From positions 1-5,187 of the forward strand of contig CAMMEP010000073.1 in assembly GCA_946495905.1 (NCBI GenBank): a stretch of DNA of 5,187 nt. The letters run 5' to 3'. This document shows positions 1-5,187 of the stretch, one piece after another. The DNA is from an uncultured Clostridium sp. Its GTDB lineage: Bacteria > Bacillota > Clostridia > TANB77 > CAG-508. Position numbers and translations under genes: made by a program. A model generated the notes under the pieces. The model was not told where the DNA came from. It ran no database searches and saw only the letters and a program-made list of their open reading frames with translations. The stretch's first letter is position 1. Each line of letters opens with the position of its first letter.

Positions 1-13
1 TTCTTTTATGGTG

Positions 14-31
14 TTTTTTTTTTTTTTTTTT
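14..31. repeat. 18-base T homopolymer
   Basis: An uninterrupted run of 18 T on the plus strand lies next to the GC-rich repeat at 46-111. It reads as poly-A downstream of that repeat on the ATPase-coding strand, so it cannot be the U tract of a terminator for the ATPase. It may be the tail of an inserted element or a slippage-prone tract, and its exact length is vulnerable to sequencing error. Confidence 0.9.
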
Positions 32-45
32 CTGTCGCTCTGTAG

Positions 46-111
46 AAAGGGTGCCGGGAACGGGCACAGGCAGAAAACTGCGCGGTTTTCTTTTTTTCGG
101 CCTGTCCCTTT
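46..111. repeat. GC-rich REP-like palindromic repeat
   Basis: The patch is far more GC-rich than its surroundings and is full of nested inverted repeats. GGGCACAGGC (62-71) pairs with GCCTGTCCC (100-108) with one bulged C. Inside it AGAAAAC (72-78) pairs with GTTTTCT (85-91), and AAAGGG (46-51) can pair with CCCTTT (106-111) as an outer stem. A competing small stem is GTGCC (51-55) with GGCAC (63-67). The arm GCCTGTCCC also occurs in the repeat at 2962-3033 on the other side of the ATPase gene. No open reading frame fits within it. I infer a small non-coding repeat of the REP/BIME type; this assignment rests on structure only, without a genome-wide copy count. It begins about 10 bases past the ATPase stop, so the ATPase mRNA would carry this hairpin near its 3' end. 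Confidence 0.6.
72..97 (+). terminator. Possible intrinsic terminator for rightward transcripts
   Basis: AGAAAAC (72-78) and GTTTTCT (85-91) form a 7-bp stem around a GC-rich six-base loop, followed by seven T (91-97). This has the shape of a plus-strand intrinsic terminator and could stop transcripts entering the ATPase gene antisense from the left. It is embedded in the larger repeat, so it may be a by-product of that structure. No matching U tract exists for the minus-strand ATPase transcript. Confidence 0.35.
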
Positions 112-121
112 AACGCCATTT

Positions 122-2944
122 TTATGCTAATTCATCTTTTGAAGTATTTATTTTTAATAATTTAAATATTTCAACAATAACAAGTGGAAGTAGTACTAAT
201 CCAATTATTTCAAGTACATTACCCATTGGAAGAACTGGTATGCTAAATAGATGTCTTAGTGCTGGTACAAATAATATTACAAGCATTAGTGCTGCGGATA
301 ATCCGATGGCACCAAGTAACATTTTATTGTTAAATGGATGTGTTTTGAAAATAGATTTTTTGTTGTTTCTAATATTAAACACATGCACAAGTTCTGAAAA
401 GGCAAGTACTACAAATGCCATAGTTTGTCCTATTTCTACTTTTACTTCTTGTTTTTCTACTATTTCTGCTCCGTTTGCAAGTGCTTCGTCTAAGTTTTCT
501 ACTTCTTCCGCACTATATATTTTATTATCAATTCTTACCATAGTTGGTAATTGGTCGTCTGGTGTTGCTAAGCCAATAATAAAGGCAGCAAGTGTAAGAA
601 GTCCTATCATAATACCTTGATATACAACTCTCCATGTCATTCCTTTTGTAAAGATGCCTTTTTGTTTTTTTGGTTTTCTCTTCATTACATCATCTTCTGC
701 TGGGTCTACTGCTAATGCTAAAGCTGGAAGTGAGTCAGTTACAAGGTTAATCCACAAGATGTGAATTGGAAGTAAAACTTCTATTAAATTCACATCGATT
801 CCAAAAGTACTGCTAATCCATGGTGTGATTAATATTGCAATGAACAATGCCACAATCTCGCCAACATTGCTAGAAAGTAAAAATTGAATTGCTTTTAAAA
901 TATTATCATAAATACGTCTACCTTCTTCTACTGAAGATACAATTGTTGCGAAATTATCATCTGTTAATATAACATCTGCTGCTTCTTTAGATACATCTGT
1001 ACCTACAATTCCCATTGCACAGCCAATATCTGCTGTCTTTAGTGCAGGAGCATCATTTACTCCATCACCTGTCATAGCAACAATTTCTCCATTTGCTTGC
1101 CAAGCTTTTACAATACGCACTTTATGCTCTGGTGAAACTCTAGCATAAACTGAATATTTTCTAATATTCTTTGTTAAATCTTCATCTAACATTTCTTCTA
1201 ATTCGCTACCAGTAATTGCTTCGTCCTCATTTTCTAATATTCCTAAGGATTTTGCAATAGCAACTGCTGTAATTTTATGGTCACCAGTAATCATAACAGT
1301 TTTTATTCCTGCTGTTTTACATTTCTCAACTGCATGTTTTACTTCTTCTCTTGGTGGATCTATCATTCCAACCATTCCAACATAGATTAAATCTTTTTCT
1401 ATGTCTTTCATTTCTTCATCTGTTGGTTCATGGTCTAATTCTTTATATGCCATTGCCAACACTCTTAAGGCATCTTTTGCCATCTCTACATTATATTTGT
1501 CTATTTCTGTTCGATAATTCTCTAAATCTGTTTTAATTTCGCCATTTACTTCATAGCTGCTACATCTTGCAAGTAATTCATCTATTCCACCTTTAGTAAA
1601 GGCAATATACTTATCTCCTACTTTATTAACCGTAGTCATTAATTTTCTATCTGAATCAAAAGGAACTTCTTTTACTCTCTTTGTTTTTACAATTTCATGA
1701 ACATCTAAATTAATTTTAAATCCTAAATCAATTAAAGCAGTTTCTGTAGGGTCACCTGTTAGTGTATTATTTTCTCCTATTTTTGTATCATTACACAAAA
1801 TACTTACCTGTATTAATTTTTCTAGTTCTTCGCTTTGTTTGTTAGCATTTTCTTCTGTCTCAATAATATCTTTAACTTCTACAATTTCTCCATTGACAAA
1901 TACTTTTTGTACTGTCATTTTATTTTGTGTTAGAGTTCCTGTTTTATCAGAACAAATAACGGTAGCACTTCCCAATGTTTCTACTGCTGGTAGCTTTTTA
2001 ACAATAGCATTTTTCTTTACCATTCTTTGTACACCAATAGCTAGCACGATAGTAGAAACCGCTGCCAAACCTTCTGGAATTGCTGCAACTGCCAAACTTA
2101 CTGCTGTCATAAACATATCGATAATATCTTTTCCATACGCAATTCCTATAATAAAAATCACAACACATATTGCTAAAGCTGCAATACCAAGCGTTTTACC
2201 TAGTTTATTTAATTTAATTTGTAGTGGAGTTGCTGTTCCTTCTGTATCGTTTATGATAGTAGCTATTTTTCCTACTTCTGTATTCATTCCAGTTTCTACT
2301 ACAATTCCTTTTCCTCTACCATATGTGATAAGAGAAGAAGAAAATAACATATTAGTTCTATCGCCAATTCCTACTTTTTCATCTTCTATAATTTCTTCAT
2401 TTTTATCTACTGGTACAGACTCTCCTGTTAGAGAAGATTCTTGTGATTTTAAATTAGCACTTTCTATAATTCTTAAATCTGCTGGAACATAATCGCCTGT
2501 ATCTAAAACTACAATATCTCCTGGTACTAATTCTCTTGAAGCCACTACTTCTACTTTTCCATTACGCACTACCTTCGCAACATGCGAACTTAGCTTTTGA
2601 AGTGCCTCTAATGACTTCTCTGCTTTATTCTCTTGTACCACACCAATAATAGCATTTACAATAACAACAATTAAAATAATAATAGAATCGGTAATTCCTT
2701 CTCCTTCCATGTATCCTACAATTCCAGATACAATGGCTGCTACTATTAAAACAATAATCATAAAATCTTTAAATTGTTCTAAGAATTTTACAAATAAACT
2801 TTTCTTCTTTTTTGCTTTTAGTTCGTTATAGCCATATTTTTGTCTTTTTTCTTTCACTTGTGATGCAGTAAGACCTTCTTTTACGTTTGTATTTAATTCT
2901 TCTTCTATCTTGCTTGCATCCTTGTTAAACCAATTTTTTTCCAA
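122..2944 (-). CDS. P-type Ca2+/Mn2+-transporting ATPase
   Basis: A complete 940-residue P2-type ATPase that would use ATP to expel divalent cations across the cytoplasmic membrane. Visible in order: an N-terminal cation-ATPase region; M1-M2 (about 61-104); actuator domain with TGES (173-176); M3-M4 (about 251-304) with PEGL (290-293); phosphorylation motif DKTGT with Asp333; nucleotide domain with KGG (451-453); DPPR (529-532), MITGDH (551-556) and hinge TGDGVND (625-631); then six more membrane segments to about 930. By comparison with SERCA, cation ligands appear kept at E291 (M4), N693 and E696 (M5), N733, T736 and D737 (M6) and E851 (M8), so both metal sites look intact. The start is TTG, placed by AGGAG eight bases upstream; no ATG fits. 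Family members such as Lactococcus YoaB are controlled by the same riboswitch class found upstream here, which favours Mn2+ as a physiological substrate. Sequence alone cannot separate Ca2+ from Mn2+. Confidence 0.96.
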   Translation of the reverse strand: MEKNWFNKDASKIEEELNTNVKEGLTASQVKEKRQKYGYNELKAKKKKSLFVKFLEQFKDFMIIVLIVAAIVSGIVGYMEGEGITDSIIILIVVIVNAIIGVVQENKAEKSLEALQKLSSHVAKVVRNGKVEVVASRELVPGDIVVLDTGDYVPADLRIIESANLKSQESSLTGESVPVDKNEEIIEDEKVGIGDRTNMLFSSSLITYGRGKGIVVETGMNTEVGKIATIINDTEGTATPLQIKLNKLGKTLGIAALAICVVIFIIGIAYGKDIIDMFMTAVSLAVAAIPEGLAAVSTIVLAIGVQRMVKKNAIVKKLPAVETLGSATVICSDKTGTLTQNKMTVQKVFVNGEIVEVKDIIETEENANKQSEELEKLIQVSILCNDTKIGENNTLTGDPTETALIDLGFKINLDVHEIVKTKRVKEVPFDSDRKLMTTVNKVGDKYIAFTKGGIDELLARCSSYEVNGEIKTDLENYRTEIDKYNVEMAKDALRVLAMAYKELDHEPTDEEMKDIEKDLIYVGMVGMIDPPREEVKHAVEKCKTAGIKTVMITGDHKITAVAIAKSLGILENEDEAITGSELEEMLDEDLTKNIRKYSVYARVSPEHKVRIVKAWQANGEIVAMTGDGVNDAPALKTADIGCAMGIVGTDVSKEAADVILTDDNFATIVSSVEEGRRIYDNILKAIQFLLSSNVGEIVALFIAILITPWISSTFGIDVNLIEVLLPIHILWINLVTDSLPALALAVDPAEDDVMKRKPKKQKGIFTKGMTWRVVYQGIMIGLLTLAAFIIGLATPDDQLPTMVRIDNKIYSAEEVENLDEALANGAEIVEKQEVKVEIGQTMAFVVLAFSELVHVFNIRNNKKSIFKTHPFNNKMLLGAIGLSAALMLVILFVPALRHLFSIPVLPMGNVLEIIGLVLLPLVIVEIFKLLKINTSKDELA

Positions 2945-2951
2945 CTTAATC

Positions 2952-2958
2952 TCTCCTT
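2952..2958 (-). promoter_or_regulatory. Ribosome binding site fixing the TTG start of the ATPase
   Basis: On the minus strand AAGGAGA lies with eight bases between AGGAG and the TTG at 2944-2942. It decides the start, since no in-frame ATG or GTG is near. The repeat at 2962-3033 ends only four bases upstream, so folding of that repeat could affect ribosome access. Confidence 0.85.
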
Positions 2959-2961
2959 TTC

Positions 2962-3033
2962 CTAATTGGGGACAGGCTTTTTTGTCTGGATTTTACTAAT
3001 TGGTGCCTGTCCCCATTTGTGCTACCAATTAGT
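2962..3033. repeat. REP-like interleaved inverted repeat in the ATPase leader
   Basis: Two perfect inverted repeats overlap in an interleaved order. In the ATPase mRNA direction, A = ACTAATTGGT (3033-3024) is followed by B = TGGGGACAGGC (3015-3005), A' = ACCAATTAGT (3004-2995) and B' = GCCTGTCCCCA (2977-2967). A pairs with A' (10 bp) and B with B' (11 bp), so the two stems either form a pseudoknot-like fold or exclude each other. A third copy of the short word, CCAATTAG (2969-2962), overlaps the end of B' and could also pair with A. The core GGGGACAGGC/GCCTGTCCCC recalls short palindromic repeats scattered in Firmicute genomes. I infer a mobile or mobilised REP-type repeat placed between the riboswitch terminator and the ATPase ribosome binding site. 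No transposase is in the window. Confidence 0.7.
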
Positions 3034-3071
3034 ATCTTCCATTTTTTCAATAATTATACAATAATGCAACG

Positions 3072-3160
3072 AAAAAAAGACTTTCTAAAATGTCTTCATA
3101 AATTAATTAAACACCTCCCAGCTTAGTTAATTTAATAAATTTACACTTTTAAAAAGTCTT
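3072..3160 (-). terminator. Riboswitch-controlled intrinsic terminator (expression platform)
   Basis: On the minus strand, AAGACTTTTTAAAA (3160-3147) can pair with TTTTAGAAAGTCTT (3090-3077) over 14 bp with one G-U, followed directly by a run of U (3078-3072 includes the last stem bases). The 5' arm overlaps the 3' strand of the aptamer's P1 stem (3156-3151), so aptamer closure and terminator formation exclude each other. A weaker local hairpin, AAGAC (3096-3092) with GTCTT (3081-3077) plus three A-U pairs and one bulge, can form with the same U tract. Inside the long terminator sits another hairpin, 3144-3131 with 3111-3098 (13 of 14 pairs). With Mn2+ bound, P1 would hold the 5' arm and let polymerase continue, matching the activating behaviour known for this riboswitch class. 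The pairing is read directly; the switching direction is inference. Confidence 0.75.
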
Positions 3161-3252
3161 GCTTACCTAATTTTTATTTCATAAACCAGGTTAACTAACC
3201 ATGCTAAATAGCCGTGTTGTTGATTAGTTTTTTTATAAGCTACTCCCTTTTT
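3151..3252 (-). ncRNA. yybP-ykoY (Mn2+) riboswitch aptamer
   Basis: The minus strand carries the family's two conserved blocks: AAAAAGGGAGTAGC at the 5' end (3252-3239) and GTAAGCAAGACTTTTT at the 3' end (3166-3151). P1 is AAAAAG (3252-3247) with CTTTTT (3156-3151); the next stem is GCTTAT (3240-3235) with GTAAGC (3166-3161). A second arm is AACTAATC (3229-3222) with GGTTAGTT (3200-3193), whose loop holds CGGCTA. A small arm is TTTAT (3185-3181) with ATAAA (3177-3173). The Bacillus yybP element, as I recall it, has the same GGGGAGUAGC and AGCAAGACCUUU blocks; here P1 differs in sequence but keeps pairing. The class binds Mn2+ and commonly precedes P-type ATPases and other Mn2+ exporters, as it does here. 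Assignment is by eye, not covariance-model score. Confidence 0.9.
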
Positions 3253-3264
3253 GTATATAGTTTT

Positions 3265-3270
3265 ATTATA
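3265..3270 (-). promoter_or_regulatory. -10 box of the riboswitch-ATPase transcript
   Basis: A perfect TATAAT on the minus strand (3270-3265) lies three bases past the yqeY stop and would start RNA about six bases before the aptamer's P1. No good -35 is found 16-18 bases upstream. A perfect TTGACA exists at 3288-3283, inside the last codons of yqeY, but only 12 bases separate it from the -10. The start point is therefore approximate. Confidence 0.55.
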
Positions 3271-3273
3271 AAA

Positions 3274-3720
3274 TTATTTATTTGTCAATAGATTTTTTAC
3301 CGCTTCATTTATTGTTCTTCCATCTGATGCAGCACCTATTTTTTCTTTAGCAGCTTTCATAACAGCTCCCATATCTTTCATGGAAGTTGCGCCTACTTCT
3401 GCTATTACTTCTTTTACTATGTTTTCTACTTCTTCTACTGATAATTGTTTTGGTAAGTATTCTGCTAAAATTTCTATTTCTTCTTTTATTTCATTAATTA
3501 AATCTTCTCTTCCACTTTTCTCATAATCAACTAAAGCATCTTTTCTTTTTTTGGATTCTTTTGCAATAATATCTATTATTTGATTGTCTTCTAGCGTAAT
3601 TTGCTTATCTTTCTCTACTTGTAAGATTGCTGCTCTTACCATCTGAATAACATTTTTACGAACCACATTTTTTTCTTTCATACAATTTTTTAAATCTTCT
3701 AATAATTTTTCTTTTAACAT
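3274..3720 (-). CDS. yqeY: GatB/YqeY domain protein
   Basis: A 148-residue, highly charged, mostly helical protein of the usual YqeY length. The family resembles the C-terminal tRNA-binding tail of GatB, a subunit of the amidotransferase that makes Gln-tRNA and Asn-tRNA, but the free-standing protein's exact role is not established. Recognisable stretches are an N-terminal helical domain with KESKKRKDAL (54-63) and SGREDL (69-74), then YLPKQLS (88-94), GATSMKDMGAVM (110-121) and DGRTINEAV (133-141) in the C-terminal subdomain. No signal peptide or membrane segment is present, so it is cytoplasmic. The ATG has GGAG eight bases upstream. In many Firmicutes yqeY follows rpsU; that is not the case here. 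It has no terminator before the Mn2+ riboswitch, so its read-through RNA would pass through that switch into the ATPase gene. Confidence 0.93.
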   Translation of the reverse strand: MLKEKLLEDLKNCMKEKNVVRKNVIQMVRAAILQVEKDKQITLEDNQIIDIIAKESKKRKDALVDYEKSGREDLINEIKEEIEILAEYLPKQLSVEEVENIVKEVIAEVGATSMKDMGAVMKAAKEKIGAASDGRTINEAVKNLLTNK

Positions 3721-3758
3721 ACTCTTCTCTCCAATACAATAAAATTTTTAACAAGCAA

Positions 3759-3767
3759 ATTATATCA
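3759..3767 (-). promoter_or_regulatory. Extended -10 promoter of yqeY
   Basis: TGATATAAT on the minus strand (3767-3759) combines a perfect TATAAT with the upstream TG of an extended -10. It lies about 38 bases before the yqeY start codon. The -35 region at the correct spacing (TAGATT, 3787-3782) is poor, as often seen with extended -10 promoters. It indicates that yqeY can be transcribed independently of the upstream peptidase gene. Confidence 0.65.
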
Positions 3768-3817
3768 CATACTTTTTTAGAAATCTAGCAAATAATTGTA
3801 TAATTATTTATTTTATG

Positions 3818-4786
3818 TTACATTTTCCATAATCTTTTCCATACTTTTTCTATAAAATTTTCCTCTAAAATCTTTTCTATTTCTTCTTTCTGATAATTAT
3901 TTTTACTTAGAGTGTTTTGTAGTTTTTCTTTCACTTCACTATGTAAATATATATTAGCATTTTGATAATATTCTGGCTCTATATAATAATACTTCATATC
4001 ATCTGTTGCAACTGCTATATTATCTATTCCGCCTAATAAATTCTTTATATAATTAATATTATCTATATATTTTTGCTCGAAATTAATATTAGAATTGCAA
4101 ACATCTCTTGTATCAATGCAAAATCTTTTTATAGAAACTACTCCTATTACTCCACCCAATTCTTTTATGGCAAATATCTGCTCATCTGTTAGATTTCTAG
4201 GAACATTACAAATTGCTTTTGCATTTGAATGAGAAGCAAATACAATAGGATCTTTTCCACTTTTTTTCATTTCTTTGCATAGATGAACAATATCCCAAAA
4301 AGTACTTACATTTGCATGGGATAAATCAATAGCTATTCTCTTTTGAACTAATTTTTCAATAAGCTTTACTCCTAATTTTGTTAACCCTACTTTATTATCT
4401 GTTTTCGCTCCTCCACCAAATTTATTTTGATTATTCCAAACTGGGTTAGTAGACCTTAACCCTAAAGAATATAAGAGGTCTAGGTCTTCAATTTTTTCTA
4501 AGTAATCTAGACCTTCTATTCCAAAGATATATTTAATTTCTTTATCCACAAGTTGATTTGATTCAATAAATTCCTTTGCTTCTCTTAAATTCTCTACAAC
4601 ATTAATTTCTTCTTTTTCAATTCCTATCTCTTCTTTCATTTCCTTTTCCGTCATATAGAAAAGATTAAAAATTCCTCCTGTAATATTATCTTTTCGATAT
4701 ACTTTTTTACAATAACTTTTTAGAAAATCTTTCTCCTTTTTCTTCATTAGTATATAAGTTAGTAAATCATAATGGCAATCAAACAT
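3818..4786 (-). CDS. M19-family (membrane dipeptidase-like) zinc peptidase
   Basis: A 322-residue protein of the amidohydrolase-type barrel family that includes renal dipeptidase, which cleaves dipeptides using two zinc ions. The family's metal and catalytic positions can be followed: DCHYD at the N-terminus (His5, Asp7), the bridging Glu91 in GIEG, His157 in IDLSHAN, His186 in ASHSNA, Arg197 in PRNLTDEQ, and Asp262 in ATDD. The C-terminal ENFIEKVW matches the family's usual closing ENFLRVW-like stretch. There is no signal peptide, lipobox or membrane segment, so unlike the mammalian enzyme it should be cytoplasmic, with a likely role in peptide turnover. The start ATG has a perfect AGGAGG five bases upstream. 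It is the first leftward gene from the divergent promoter region, and yqeY follows after 97 bases with its own promoter. The true substrate, dipeptide or other amide, cannot be told from sequence. Confidence 0.92.
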   Translation of the reverse strand: MFDCHYDLLTYILMKKKEKDFLKSYCKKVYRKDNITGGIFNLFYMTEKEMKEEIGIEKEEINVVENLREAKEFIESNQLVDKEIKYIFGIEGLDYLEKIEDLDLLYSLGLRSTNPVWNNQNKFGGGAKTDNKVGLTKLGVKLIEKLVQKRIAIDLSHANVSTFWDIVHLCKEMKKSGKDPIVFASHSNAKAICNVPRNLTDEQIFAIKELGGVIGVVSIKRFCIDTRDVCNSNINFEQKYIDNINYIKNLLGGIDNIAVATDDMKYYYIEPEYYQNANIYLHSEVKEKLQNTLSKNNYQKEEIEKILEENFIEKVWKRLWKM

Positions 4787-4822
4787 AAATTCCTCCTAAT
4801 TTTTTTCTAATATATCTAATAC

Positions 4823-4851
4823 AATATATGCTGTTTGTATTTCAATGCCAA
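4823..4851 (-). promoter_or_regulatory. Sigma-A-type promoter of the M19 peptidase gene
   Basis: On the minus strand TTGGCA (4851-4846) is followed, after exactly 17 bases, by TATATT (4828-4823). RNA would start about 30 bases before the peptidase start codon, leaving room for the AGGAGG site. The -35 lies two bases from the -35 position of the rightward promoter, so the two may interfere with each other. Confidence 0.6.
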
Positions 4852-4853
4852 TA

Positions 4854-4882
4854 TGGATTTTTTTAAAGTTTTATAGTATAAT
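4854..4882 (+). promoter_or_regulatory. Rightward promoter of the 4958 gene
   Basis: A perfect TATAAT at 4877-4882 has a weak -35 (TGGATT, 4854-4859) at 17-base spacing. Transcription would start near 4889, leaving a leader of roughly 70 AT-rich bases before the start codon at 4958. No terminator or riboswitch-like structure is evident in that leader. Confidence 0.5.
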
Positions 4883-4957
4883 CTTAATATGAAAAATTAT
4901 TAGAGAATAAATAATGATGATAATTAAAATAATAAAAGTAATTGGAGAAAATTATAT

Positions 4958-5187
4958 ATGAAAGTTTTTACACCAAAAGATACAAAAATTAAAGATATTG
5001 TTCGTAATGTTGATGACAACATTATACAGGGATTAGTACAAAGTTGCTTAAAAATAAAAAAAGATGATGAGTATGCAAAGATATATAGTGCTTTTTATAA
5101 TACAAAATATCCATTTAAGGATTTGTCGGTTTCAGAACAAAGATTAGAAGAATATATAAAGAAAATGTCCGCAGAGCCATCTTCTGC
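4958..5187 (+). CDS. Unrecognised protein, N-terminal part (runs off window)
   Basis: An open frame of 76 complete codons from ATG continues past the window edge with no stop. The start has GGAG ten bases upstream (4944-4947) and a promoter-like TATAAT at 4877-4882, so the start is well supported. The visible protein begins MKVFTPKDTKIKDIV, is lysine- and aspartate-rich and lacks a signal peptide or membrane segment. It reads as soluble, helical and cytoplasmic (KIKKDDEYAKIYSAFY, then LSVSEQRLEEYIKK). I recognise no family or catalytic motif and do not assign a function. It is transcribed away from the peptidase gene. Base composition resembles its neighbours, giving no sign of recent transfer. 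Confidence 0.75.
   Translation, partial: MKVFTPKDTKIKDIVRNVDDNIIQGLVQSCLKIKKDDEYAKIYSAFYNTKYPFKDLSVSEQRLEEYIKKMSAEPSS

Noticed and set aside
240..620. Open frame on the plus strand, opposite the ATPase C-terminal region
   Set aside because: It lies wholly antisense to a motif-complete ATPase gene, has no convincing ribosome binding site, and its Ser/Thr/Ile-rich translation is what the reverse of membrane-protein codons gives.
1351..1536. Short plus-strand open frame of 61 codons
   Set aside because: It is antisense to the ATPase nucleotide and phosphorylation domains, with no start signal or family resemblance.
1839..2492. Plus-strand open frame of 217 codons
   Set aside because: It is long but fully antisense to the conserved A- and P-domain region of the ATPase. 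The apparent hydrophobic, serine-rich protein is a reading shadow with no recognisable domain.
2962..3033. Repeat considered as a CRISPR unit or as an insertion-sequence end
   Set aside because: There is no regular repeat-spacer pattern, no transposase frame and no target-site duplication. A small palindromic repeat explains it better.
3022..3042. Minus-strand mini-frame ATG...TAG (M-E-D-T-N-W) just upstream of the ATPase
   Set aside because: It has no Shine-Dalgarno sequence, and most of its codons lie in the palindromic repeat; it probably arose by chance.
3053..3058. A second TATAAT on the minus strand, downstream of the riboswitch terminator
   Set aside because: The expected -35 position falls in the terminator's U tract and has no match. 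A promoter here would bypass the switch, but TATAAT is common by chance in this composition.
3790..3809. Perfect 8-bp inverted repeat AAATAATT/AATTATTT after the peptidase stop, as a terminator
   Set aside because: The stem is entirely A-T and is not followed by a U tract on the minus strand, so it is too weak to call.

Overview
The window is strongly AT-rich apart from a short GC-rich patch at the left end. It uses the standard code, Shine-Dalgarno sites of the AGGAGG type and intrinsic terminators. This points to a low-GC Firmicute, most likely a clostridial or gut-type lineage. That assignment is inference: no rRNA or other decisive marker is present.

Layout, left to right. Bases 1-121 are non-coding and hold an 18-base T run and a GC-rich, hairpin-forming repeat. 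Bases 122-2944 (minus) encode a complete 940-residue P-type cation ATPase of the Ca2+/Mn2+ (SERCA/PMCA-like) class, starting at TTG. Bases 2945-3273 are a regulatory leader. Read in the ATPase direction it contains a -10 box, a yybP-ykoY (Mn2+) riboswitch aptamer, an intrinsic terminator whose 5' arm overlaps the aptamer's closing stem, a REP-like interleaved inverted repeat, and the ATPase ribosome binding site. Bases 3274-3720 (minus) encode a GatB/YqeY-domain protein. Bases 3818-4786 (minus) encode a cytoplasmic M19-family (membrane dipeptidase-like) zinc peptidase. A divergent promoter region follows, and a rightward gene of unknown function begins at 4958 and runs off the window.

The best-supported functional story is the riboswitch-ATPase pair. 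The leader has the yybP-ykoY hallmarks GGGAGTAGC and AGCAAGAC, closed by a compensated P1 stem. Its 3' strand can instead form a 14-bp stem with the arm that precedes a U tract. This fits a Mn2+-activated transcription switch driving a pump that would export excess Mn2+ (or Ca2+). It is a known type of system, but the expression platform here is odd: the terminator encloses a second long hairpin displaying a perfect Shine-Dalgarno sequence just before a four-codon reading frame. A repeat was also apparently inserted between the terminator and the ATPase start. A related GGGACAGGC-bearing repeat sits just past the ATPase stop, so the pump gene is bracketed by related palindromes.

The YqeY and peptidase genes look like independent housekeeping genes with their own promoters. 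yqeY has no terminator of its own before the riboswitch, so its read-through transcripts would also be gated by the Mn2+ switch. I see no CRISPR array, tRNA, rRNA, transposase gene or phage module.
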